In this document: one piece after another, positions 1-9,770 of the stretch
How positions within the stretch are numbered: the stretch's first letter is position 1
Layout: each line of letters opens with the position of its first letter
Origin: Ixodes scapularis
Taxonomy: Eukaryota > Arthropoda > Arachnida > Ixodida > Ixodidae
Direction: 5' to 3'
NCBI RefSeq assembly: GCF_016920785.2
Contig: NW_024609958.1
Span: 248,001 to 312,000 of the forward strand
DNA length: 64,000 nt
The notes under the pieces: generated by a model
Told to the model about the DNA's origin: nothing
The model's input: only the letters and a program-made list of their open reading frames with translations
The model's database searches: none
Position numbers and translations under genes: made by a program

Positions 1-329
1 ACAACATTTGACGTGAAAATTAATGCCGCCACTGCTCAGTGTTGCCAGTAGAGCGGAAGATTGTTATGCAGATGCGTAAACTTCAAAATTTCTTTTTTCA
101 AAAGAAAATAAATATTTTTTGTGAAATATTTTATAGACTTATTGAGGGGAAATAATGTAGTGCACGCTGAATGCTTGATAAAAAATTGATGACCATTAAT
201 ATTTCGGAGGAGCTCTGCTTTAACCACGTTGACTCTGCTTTCCGAGAAAAAGATGGCGCTGTCGAGTTTCGAGGCTATATTCATATTAATTTTTCTCTTT
301 TAGGAGGACGTTCCCGTTTGACTGTGATT

Positions 330-3300
330 ATGTATCGCGATATATGCAACATGCTGCTCGTACTTTTCGCCGTGGTGCCTATTCTACTGGCATCTCAAGA
401 AGGTAAGCTGTATAAAGATATAGATATTTAACGAATATAACTTTTTTTTTCTGCTTTCTTTCGAAATATATTTTGCCAGGTTTACTTCTTTAAGAAACAC
501 CTGTCATTGCATGCCACCGCTGCCCTCTGAACGTCGTTTGATATTGCAACAATGCTTTAGAATATCAGGTGTCTGACGAGGGTATAACAAATAGTGTTAA
601 TACACACCTGACCAAAAGGAAGTCACTACATCGCATATCTTTTTGTAGGTGCCCTTAAAAGGTTTCTGAAATCGCCTAGATACGGCGATAACTCACTCTG
701 CGAGCTCAAAGCATTCTAAAAATTCATAAATCATAGCGATGCGCAGCTGATTTCTCTGTTAAATAAGCTATGATTGAACACACGGAAGTAACCTCCGGCG
801 ATGGGAGGAGCATCGTTCCGACAGCCAGGACATGTGACAAAAAAAAAAAAAAAACGCGACATTTAGTTAAGATTGCAACCGCTGTTACTACAAAATGTGT
901 ATGCTCTTGTAGATGATAGAAGCAGGTAAAAGAGTATTCGAAAAATGTTAGGTTTTCGCAGAGACGGAATATATTGTTGCAATAATCGTATCAAACACAG
1001 CGCACTATTTTTTTTTGTTGTCTTCCGCGGTAGTGAAGTGTCCGGTCGTCAGCTCTCGAGGGCTGTAAGGGCAGTAAGCCGCGCGCATTCGAGATATCAC
1101 TCCGCGGTTCCACCGGTCGGTATTCGCCAGGATCCTTCGCTTGCCATTGGCTGACAGTGCTTCTTGTTTCGGAACATGTATACCTCCCATCGCCGAAGAC
1201 GTCCTCGGTGTGTTGCGATCTTTGATTACATTTTAATAGGGAAATCGACCGCGTATCTTCCTGATTCAGAGACGTTTAGAATGCTTACAGCCAGCAGAGT
1301 GAGTTATTGCCATATTTAGACGATCTCAAAAACCTCATCAAGGCACCTTTAAGAGCCTCACACAGGCTGCACTGTTGAACTGATAATGTTTTGTCTATAC
1401 ATGCGTTCAATGAATTGAATTATCTTGATGTCGTAAATCCAGCTGTTACGACACCCCGGGCTTTTGCGGTTTTGGAAGCTGTAGAGAGGGTTAAGCAATC
1501 AGTTATTAAATATGCACCTAATGTGTAGTGCTAAAAATAACGAATGATGAGGTTTATCGACATCATCGGATATTTTGTGCAAATCTGACAGTAAAATGTT
1601 TAATTGAATAACTGGAAATGATTATTGTTGCGAATAAAAATGCTTGACAAAGATGAAACCTAATATCAGTGTTTACTTGGGCGAACTTGTGGCTACAATA
1701 CTAGCAATGTACCCGCCTTTTACGCAATGCTGACGCGAACGCACAGTGCATGCTATGATAATGAAATTATTATAAATGTGCAAGCGAGCTGGACAAGAAT
1801 AACGATAACAATCACTTGAGAAGGGGAACAAGGGGACAGAGGATAAACACAAATCTCCAAACTGTGTTTTGAGATTTGTTTGCCATTTGCCACCTTTGTT
1901 ACCCTTCTCCAAAGATTACTAGCAGTGCTTGCGTTTGCTCGTATACGTAATACTAAAACTCACAATAATCTCCTTGCCTAAATGTACCTTCAATTTTTTT
2001 TTTCAGAGGTGTCTACGACTTCCCCAAGGGAGTGCATGCGTGCTCTTAGTGGAGGAGCAAATATATTTTGCCAACTCTTTGGATATGAAGTAAGTCTTAC
2101 GAACAATCAAAAACAAATATATTTCCAAATATTCCAAAGGGTCTTTCTATTTTTTTATAGCGCAGACTAATTATTTATTACCATTTTTACTAAAACCCGG
2201 CGTTTAGCATGAAAACCCCTAGTATTTTTAGAAACACTAACCGATTTACCAAGTTAGCGACACATCGCGTGAACACGGGGGCACATAGAGCGAAAATACA
2301 CGGCGGTCTTTCCATATCGTAATTTCTACTGGTGTCAGGTGGAGCGAGTAATTAGGCAAGCTCAAAAGTGGTAGGTATTCAAGAGGGGGAAATTCCATTA
2401 CCTAAAAAGCTTGAAGGGTTATATTTTGGAATCTTTACCTTGCGTAAAAATATTTTACAATTCTTAAAACGAAGAGTACCTAAGGTTTCTGGTGCTCATT
2501 CGTTTCTTTGCGCTAAAGTGACGCTTGTTCCTTCACTAGCATAATATCCCCCATTCCCAGGTTATTTAACACCTGGCGCAATCTCACGAAACTCTACGGT
2601 GTGCTTGACGACTGCCAACGTCCCTGATCAACTCACACATTAAGAGCCCTTTCCTATACCCCAACATTCGGCTATGACGTCACGCAGCTGTGATGGCGCT
2701 GCTGTCGTAACAGCCCATCCGCAGAGACTGACGCGGATCTGGTTCCTGCACATGCGCAGTCCCCACCCCTGGTTTGGGCAAACGCTAACTTGTTTGTAAA
2801 AAGGTCTCACCGGCAAACCGCTGACAAACAAGTCCGCGTGTGGTGTAGGCACTGCGTGTGCACAGGAACCAGACCCGGCGTCAAGTTATACATCTGCTCG
2901 TGCGCTGCGTCAACCGCAGCGCCACCTCAGCTGCGTGACGTCAGGCCACGTGCCGGTGTATACATCTTTCCACGAAACACGCTGCCACAAGAAAAGAGTT
3001 TTCCGTAACAAGAAAAGGACACACAGCAGACATTGGCTATGTGTCCTTTTTTCTTGCAATGGTTGCAGATGTCCCGGATGTGCGGGCACTCCGTTGCAAA
3101 ATGACAGTCGCCACAACGATAGCAGCTCACGTGCTTCTTCTGGGGAACTTGAACAGCGTTGATACTCGCTGGTGAAGATGCCGCGGCTTCGCCTAGCTCG
3201 GCTACGTCACGCTTTGCGGATTCCATAGCTTGTGCAATCGTAACCAGTCCACGAACTCCAACGTTGGATGGTGCTCTTCAAACAGACGAGTTTTTATTTG

Positions 3301-4369
3301 TCCGTCATTAATGCCGCAAACAATTCTGTCACGTAGGAGGTCATTGAGGAATGTGCCGAACTCGCAATGTTCCGATCTTAAGTGAGGCTACGTAGTCACT
3401 GATCGATTGTTCCTCTTAGTCGTACTCGGCTATCAAACTTCAAACGGCTCACCATGACAGACGGTTTCGGCGAATAATGGTAGCTCAGCGTTTGAAGGCT
3501 GGCCTTCAATGTCGCTTCCGTCGGCTTGATTGGTGCGAACATACTTCGCAGCGTGGAATACGTCCGCGACCAACCACAGCACAGGAAGACAGCACGTTGC
3601 TTGGTGGCTGAGACTTCGTTTGCTGCGAAGAACTGTTCCATTCGTTCCAGGTACTCTTGCAAGACTTGACTTTCGGGGACGAAAGGCTCCAGTGTACCGT
3701 ACTTCAGCATCTTGTAAGCAGGCTAAATACGTGATTGGCCCTTCGTCGCATGTTGTTACGAGGTAGTAATAAAGACCGAGACAGGCCACGTCCGATGGTG
3801 TTCAAGGCGCATGCTGAACTGCTCGCGCCACTGGTGCCCCGTACATTGCACTCCTTTATTTCCTAACGCGCGTGTGTGTCAGCCGTGGCGCCAATGTTTT
3901 TATACAGCAATAGTAACAGTTTGCTTTTTATAGGAGATAGCTTTATTTTCATTCTTATTTGTGACATTATATGTCGACGCATTGCAGTATTTTCGTGTTT
4001 TGGATCCTGAGACGGGCGAGCTCGGATGCGAGGATGGTACCAAGAAGGTGGAGTTGCCGGAGTCAGTTTGGCCCCGCGGTACAAGCATGGTACGTCACGA
4101 GAAAATGTTCGCGCTGCCTTCGCGCTTTTTTCGTTTTGTTTGTTTTGCGGGTATCAGTTTTATGGCACCTGCCTTCTTTTATATATTTAAAACAAATATT
4201 TAGGGTTTATTTTGTTTTTACAATGACAAGCCACAATTATGTTGTTGAGACATGAAAAAAGTGGCACTTATTGTCTCTCTGCTTACTCTGTGCAGAGCTA
4301 GTACGCGAACCATGTTTTACAGTTGCAAGACCATGCGTCATTCCATCAAATCCCCTGGGAAAGACGTAG
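330..4369 (+). CDS. Candidate four-exon gene for a small secreted cysteine-containing protein
   Basis: Proposed exons are 330-402, 2007-2089, 3988-4089 and 4298-4369, giving 109 codons plus TAG. Exon 1 encodes a typical signal peptide: Met, a short polar start, then a hydrophobic core MLLVLFAVVPILLA followed by SQE. It ends at a strong donor (AAG/GTAAGC). Exon 2 follows a T-rich acceptor (TTTTTTCAG) and ends at GAA/GTAAGT. Exon 3 follows GCATTGCAG and ends at ATG/GTACGT. Exon 4 follows a pyrimidine-rich tract; the first AG (4294-4295) would give an immediate stop, the second AG (4296-4297) keeps the frame open for 23 codons. Phases agree at all junctions (1, 0, 0). The mature part has five Cys and a DGTKKVELPE-type stretch that recalls small ixodid salivary peptides, but I do not recognise the family. 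Intron 2 contains a MITE and a gag relic. The structure is predicted by eye, with no transcript evidence. Confidence 0.42.
2640..2990. mobile_element. Foldback MITE (imperfect palindrome)
   Basis: Two arms of roughly 160 bp are imperfect reverse complements around a centre near 2809. Matching blocks are TGACGTCACGCAGCTG near 2672 with its complement ending near 2945, GGTTCCTG near 2741 with CAGGAACC near 2864, and CTTGTTTGT near 2789 with ACAAACAAG near 2823. It has no coding capacity. The right edge abuts the zinc-knuckle end of the gag relic at about 3020, so it may have inserted into or beside that element. No clear TSD is seen. Confidence 0.6.
3020..3710 (-). pseudogene. Broken Gag of a Mag-type Ty3/gypsy element
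   Basis: On the minus strand the N-terminal part (3710-3396) reads FxPESQVLQEYLERMEQFF..KQRAVFL..KPTEATL..YHYSPKPSVMVSRLKF, the pattern of Mag-family Gag capsid regions. After frameshifts and stops between about 3396 and 3230 the reading frame resumes (3226-3020) with AMESAKRDVAEL and two zinc knuckles: CYRCGDCHFATEC, where the spacing is slightly irregular, and CNHCKKKGHIANVC, which has CX2CX4HX4C spacing. Gag packages the element RNA; here it cannot be made because of the frame breaks. No pol or LTR is seen next to it, so this is a fragment. It lies in the second intron of the candidate host gene and is antisense to it. Confidence 0.75.
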
Positions 4370-4450
4370 TCAGTCATCTTTGTTATATAAATTCAGAATA
4401 ATCAGACATTTTCCTATTCCACTTTACTGACGGCATATAGCACGAAATAA

Positions 4451-4454
4451 TTTT

Positions 4455-4485
<31 letters not shown>

Positions 4486-4489
4486 TTAT
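4451..4489 (-). repeat. (AAAT)n 3' tail of the minus-strand LINE
   Basis: On the plus strand this is T6 followed by about eight ATTT units and ATTATA. It lies immediately downstream (minus-strand sense) of the LINE 3' UTR, where such elements carry a microsatellite tail instead of poly(A). Confidence 0.8.
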
Positions 4490-4599
4490 ACCCTCAGGGC
4501 CAAAGGCATTAGAGAGGGGAGTGGTTACAATCAAGAAGAAATTAAACAAACAGAGTACAGCAAAAATGGTAATACAAACAAACAAAAAATGGCATATAA

Positions 4600-7414
4600 T
4601 CATACAATGTTAGCTAAGGCGTTCTTGAAGTGATGGGAGTCTTCGATAGTGGCTATTGAAGCAGGAAGGCGATTCCACTCGTCAGATGTGCGTGGCAGAA
4701 ATGACTGAAAGAAAGCGTTAGTTCTGGCTGATGGAATTCCAACCTTATTAGCATGATCAAACCGAGATGAGATGTACTGAGGAGGTAAAATAAGTTCGTC
4801 GTGCAGATGTGAATGGTAAAACAATTTATGAAAGAAACTGAGACGAAAAGCTTTACGGCGAGATGCGAGAGATGGCAGGCTGAGGCTAGACTTCATTGAA
4901 CTTATGCTCGCGGTTCGGTTATAGTTAGAAAGTATAAAACGAACAGAATTATTTTGGACCATTTCGAGTGAGTTTATTAGGTTTTCTTGGCTGGGATCCC
5001 AAACTGACGCGGCGTATTCCAATTTAGAGCGAATTAGTGTGGTGTAAAGCAGTAGTTTTAATGACGAAGATGCTCGGGCAAAGTTACGTCGAAGGTATCC
5101 CAACATCCGGTTAGCATTATTAATCACGTATGTGGTATGGGCGGTCCAAGTCAGATCATGTGAAATATGAATGCCAAGATACTTGTATGAGGATACAGGG
5201 TCAAGGGGTATGTTATTAAGGCAGTATTTTGGCAATTGGCAAGGTTTTCTGGACTCATGCATTAGTTTACACTTGTTAATATTTAATTCCATGCGCCATG
5301 CTTCGCACCAGACAGAGCAAGCGTTAAGGTCAGATTGAAGGCCGATTATGTCATTATCGCAAGTTATTTCACGAAAAAGTACGCAGTCATCAGCAAACAA
5401 GTGAATGTGGGAGGAAACAGTTGACGCGAGATCATTAATGTAAATAAGAAAAAGAAGAGGACCATGCACCGAGCCTTGCGGTACACCAGAGTGGACACTG
5501 CGCCGCTCGGATGTTAGATCGTTAGCTGAAACAAATTGTGAACGGTTAATAAGAAAGAATTCAAGCCACGTGAGAAGTTTGTGATCAAGGTTTAGTTGAC
5601 GCAGTTTATAGAGCAGCAGCTTATGACAGACCTTATCGAATGCTTTGGAAAAATGTAAAAATATGCAATCTGCTGATGATGAGTGGTCGAGGATGATATT
5701 CATTTTATGCATGAAGGACACCAGTTGTGTTTCACAGGAGTAAGTTTTTCAAAAACCATGTTGCGCGAATGTAAAAAATGAATTCGATTCGAGAAAGTTA
5801 GCAAGATTGGAAAACAGAATATGTTCAAGAATTTTACAGGGGATACTGGTGAGTGATATGGGTCGGTAGTTGAGTGCAGAGGTCTTGTTACCTGATTTGT
5901 GGAGTGGAATCACCTTCCCGACTTTCCATTCCGCGGGTAGAAAACCATTGTCGAGTGACTGCTGAAAGATCTTTGTTAGTATGATAGAGGAATAAACACT
6001 AGTGCTTTTTAAGAATTTTGGATTAACTAGATCGCAACCAGGGGCAGAAGAAGGCTTTAATGATCTAAGTAGGTGTTCTACCCCAGCTGGCTCAATCAAT
6101 ATGGGAAACATTACTGCGTAATCGTACGAATGAACGAAGGGTAGAGAGGGATCCGCAGATTCTGAAAAGTTGCGTATAAAACATTCATTAAGAGTGGACG
6201 CGCACAGGTTAGATGGGATTACATTATCAGTATCGTCGATGAGGATTATTTTATTATCATCTTTCGGATTTATGACGCGCCAGAACTTTTTAGTGTCGGT
6301 TGTTAGCATTAAAGGTAACGTTTGCTGTTGAAATTCTTCCTTGGCTTTTTTTACTGCTGAGACATATTCGTCGGCAGCCTGTTTGTAAGGTATCCAGCGG
6401 TCATCATTTGAAGATCGCTTGGCTGATTTAAGAAGACGTTTTTTTTTTGTTTGACAAACGCTTGATGTGAAGATTGTACCATGGTGCTTTACGATTATGA
6501 CCAACAGTATAAGTAGGGATGTATTTATTGGTTAGCTCGTTAACTTTCGCCAAATATAGATTCCAGTTAGCTTGTACGCTACGAAGATTGAAATCCTCCA
6601 AAAATATGTCAAGGAAAGCTGATAGTGCATTATTGATAGCTTCAAAATTAGCTTTTTTATAGTTTCGAAAAGTTTTCGACTTTTTAGGAGCTAAAGGTCT
6701 CGACAGGTAAACGTGAAATGAAAGGAGGGCATGGTCGCTTAAACCAGGCAAATAAGTAATGTCCGAAATGAAATCAGATCTAGAGGACAATACGAGGTCA
6801 AGGGTGTTAGCTGCCGACTGGGTGATTCTCGTAGGCTGCTTGACAACTTGTGTAAATGAAAAAACAGAGCAAAAGTCTAAAAACTCATTCGCTAGAGAGG
6901 AGACAGGGTGCATCAGGGGTGGTTCACTGTTCCATGTTATGTTCGGGATGTTAAAATCGCCAAGCAAAAATAAAGGCAACGTGGGAAAGCGCGATGAAAC
7001 AATGTTTGTTGCGTCGTGAAGCTCATTCACAAATGTGGAGGAATAAGTGGGGGGACGATAACACGCACCAACAATTAATTTTTGATGAGTTAGCTCAATG
7101 AGAGCCCACACAATTTCAAGGTTACTGGAAATATGAATGCATTGCGATGGGAAGTCTTTGGAAATGGCCAGAAGGACGCCACCGCCCTGACGAAAGGTGC
7201 GGTCGCAACGATAAATGGAAAAATTATTAGCGCTCGAAAAAATTTTACAATCCCGAACATACGAGTGCAGCCACGTCTCGGTTAAAACTATTACGTCAGC
7301 ATTGCAGGTGTCTATGGCAGAGGTTAAGGAATCGTGCTTGTTAACAATGCTGCGAACGTTAGAAAAAAGAAATGATACAGACGCTAAGTTTTGTCCACTG
7401 CCCCTCGCGTTTCC
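4600..7414 (-). pseudogene. LINE ORF2: AP endonuclease plus reverse transcriptase
   Basis: The endonuclease runs from about 7390: NVRSIVNKHDSL, the ETW motif (LTETWL), RQGGGV, YRPPTY, LLGDFNIPNI and LSDHALLSFH. The RT follows, with KPSSAPGCDLVNPKFLK, NYRPISLTSI, QHGF, FLHFSKAFDKV, SGVPQGSVHGPLLF and the catalytic FADD in HLFADDCVLF near 5393. The C-terminal domain continues to a TAA at about 4600. It makes first-strand cDNA at a nicked target site. Two lesions are visible: a one-base shift in a T10 run at 6439-6448, and a TGA at 5749-5751 within HGF*KTYSC, explainable as CGA to TGA decay. The frame is continuous with ORF1 across a single TAG, and no in-frame ATG precedes the catalytic ETW motif; the first is at 7111. 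Confidence 0.88.
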
Positions 7415-8314
7415 CTACGTGGTGGCACGTGCCGCGGTGCTTGGATGACGGTTCACTTGTGCCAGTAGTGGCGCATGCTCGATTACGCTATCACTCAGCA
7501 GATGGTAGACGTAATGCTTGTTGTTGATGATAACTTTGTTGTAACGCAGCTGGAAGGTGGGTGCGCCCGGTTGGTTTTTCGCAAACGCGATTAGTTTCTT
7601 ACGCGCGTGTCGCGTGGCGGGCGAGAAGTCTTCACTGACCGTTACGTTTGTTGCTTTCAATTTTGTACGCGCGGAAAGTATATTCCCCTTTATTTTATAA
7701 CTTGAAAATTTGACTATGATAGGACGGCATTTACTCGGCGAGTGGGTACCGAGACTATGAGCCCGTTCGATTACATTGTCAGGTTGGACGTCAAATAGGC
7801 CTGTTAAAACGCTTTTTATCTTCGCCTCGGACTGTTCCCATGACTCACGAGAATCGGGAATACCCAAAAAAGCAGGTTGTCTCGCCGTGATTGGTCCTCC
7901 AGCTCATCGAGGCGTGATTGCAAAAGGTTCTGCTGAGTGGTCATGGTCTCCACTGAACCATGGAAGCTGGACATATTTTGGCCAAAATCGTCAAAGGCGT
8001 TAGTTTTTTCTTCAACGGCATCTAGTCGTTTCTGAATGCAGCCAATTTTGGTTTCAATATTTTTTTGGCCAGCCTTAATTGACTTTACGTCCGCAACCAA
8101 CTCAGCTTGACTCTTTGCAGATTGCACTGACCGCGCGTGAAGGTCTTTCAGAAGGTGAAAAAAAAACAGCCATTTGTTCTGAGGGCTCATCAGGCAACGA
8201 ATCTAACTCAAGCAAAGCCTCAGAACGGGTGACGGGTCCCGGGTTCATCTCTACGTCCCCAGAGCACAGTAACAATAACATCATTGAGTAACATTCGCCA
8301 AGAGTTTCACACAT
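7415..8314 (-). pseudogene. LINE ORF1: 2A-like leader, coiled coil, RRM-type RNA-binding protein
   Basis: The likely start is ATG at 8314. The first 27 residues contain a hydrophobic run and DVEMNPGP (2A-like). A coiled coil follows around 8140-7900 (heptad-like AELVADVKSIKAGQKNIETKI). Then comes the L1ORF1p-like block LEDQSRRDNLLFFGIPDSRE, and AHSLG..CRPIIVKF. It ends at TAG 7417-7415. The family is an RNA-binding trimer that coats LINE RNA. Two frame breaks lie in an A9 run (8158-8166) and an A6 run (7866-7871). The frame before the first and after the second break is the same, so two compensating single-base homopolymer errors could explain the damage. The next codons of ORF2 are in the same frame. 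Confidence 0.82.
8234..8257 (-). other. 2A-like ribosome-skipping motif at ORF1 N-terminus
   Basis: The eight codons read DVEMNPGP, matching the D-x-E-x-N-P-G/P consensus, preceded by LLLLCSG. In known 2A peptides the ribosome fails to form the Gly-Pro bond; here that would be between codons 8239-8237 and 8236-8234, releasing a leader of about 26 residues. 2A-like sequences at this position are established for several APE-type LINE clades. Activity here is inferred from the match only. Confidence 0.85.
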
Positions 8315-8391
8315 GACCCGTGGGCACAGGAGCAGAAATAAAAAACGGTTGTCGTTTTTTTTAGCGAAGGGTGGAAAGCATTTACAAACCG

Positions 8392-8745
8392 GCGAAATGC
8401 AAAAGCAGGGCATGTGAGCCATGCTGTCGTTGTTGCTGCTTCCGTGCCCACTGAAGAAACGGTCGGTCTTCTGACAGTTTAAATTGGCTGCAGGAATTGA
8501 TGTCGCTGTCGTTGATGCCGTCGCAGTGAAAAGGGGCTGATCCAGACGCGGCAAGTCCGAAAACGCACCGCTGACGGAGCACTGGTATCCACCACAATCT
8601 GGTGATTGCCGAAAAAGCGCCGTGTAGCTTGCTGACGCGTACGTGCAGGGCGATGACCACAGCAAGAGGAGCGCCAGGAATGCCTGCGAAATGCAAAAGC
8701 AGGGCATGTGAGCCATGCTGTCGTTGTTGCTGCTTCTGTGCCCAT
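8392..8745 (-). repeat. Directly repeated 5' segment of the LINE
   Basis: About 58 bp at 8392-8450 and 8687-8745 are nearly identical (one difference seen), about 295 bp apart. Upstream of ORF1 in the minus orientation this looks like one full and one truncated copy of a 5' UTR monomer, the arrangement seen when promoters of LINEs are built of tandem units. Confidence 0.6.
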
Positions 8746-9770
8746 TTTAACGTGCAACAGCTGCAAACATTGTTGACAATTGTTTCATGGAATCGAAAAT
8801 GTCTCTTATTTTATACTCAACTCCACATGATCACGTCGACTACTAAAGAGCTGGAAGCAACAGAAAACTAACGATCCAGCCAAACTTCTTAAGGCCGCTT
8901 AGTGTTGCGTTTATGCAAATAACCATCTTAACGATGACTGGTGGACGTAGATGGGGAGGCAATGGCCACGTGCAATACCGTCAGTCTTTCAGCCTGGTGA
9001 TGAGGCGAATTTCTGCTCAATATTTACGACTGGTCCTTCCTGTTGTTTTGCAGCAATAATTATTAGAATATCAAAATATAATTGTGAAAGCATTAACTGC
9101 CCATGGAACGAAGCCGGAGTTGTCTGATGTCGGTAGCAGCGAAAAACGACATCTAAATACCAATTGGTTGAGCGAAACGGCACATAAAGTCCCATTAGCT
9201 GCAAAGCAAACGCGCCTAAAAAAAGAATTAAAAAATAAAATAAAACACAAAGAAAAGCACGCCAACGCAGATGCGTCGTCACAAAAGCCGTGGAGCCGGC
9301 GGGGGTGCCGCGCCTGCGCAGTGAGGGAGCGTGACGTCACAGCCAGAACGCCGTGTGAAAAAGGAAGACGTGGCGCGCTGCTTGTAGGAATGCGCTACGT
9401 GTAAGAATGCTATGGCATTCCTACACGTAAGCACTCTTAGGTGTCTTCGTTTAATTTTATTACATAATAATATAAGTACTAAAGGTGATTGTATATTTAT
9501 CAAAAATAGGAGCAGGAATAAAAGAAAGAGTATTAGCAGTGGTAGCAATATTAGAGAAAGTAGCAAGTAGTAATATTAGTATTTAAAATACCTCGGAACG
9601 ATAGGGAAAAAACTATATAGGGACACAATACATAAAGTACAGTTTTTCCTGCTCTGTTAGAATTTTCATTCTTTCTCACGTCTTTAAACTAAATCAACGC
9701 CCTGAGCTCCAAAGGAACGACGTTAGGTTGGGACGTGTTTCTTTTTACACAAACATACTGGAACTTGTGC
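8746..9770. other. No gene recognised; one near-perfect hairpin
   Basis: No coding homology is visible. A hairpin at 9396-9429 has 15-nt arms (14 of 15 pairs) and a 4-nt loop. A GC-rich patch around 9290-9350 contains TGACGTCA-like sites. Confidence 0.5.

Larger units (their letters stand above)
4449..8745 (-). mobile_element. LINE of the CR1/L2 group, nearly full length, with 2A-like N-terminus
   Basis: A minus-strand non-LTR retrotransposon. In transcription order it has a 5' region with a repeated segment (8745-8392), ORF1 (8314-7415), ORF2 with APE-type endonuclease and reverse transcriptase (7414-4600), a 3' UTR of about 110 bp, and an (AAAT)n tail (4489-4451). ORF1 is of the coiled-coil plus RRM type (L1ORF1p-like). 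The element is inactive as read here: three frame breaks sit in homopolymer runs, and one TGA interrupts the RT. The 5' boundary is uncertain and no convincing TSD was found. Assignment to the CR1/L2/Crack group rests on the 2A-like sequence, the RRM-type ORF1 and the microsatellite tail. Confidence 0.85.
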
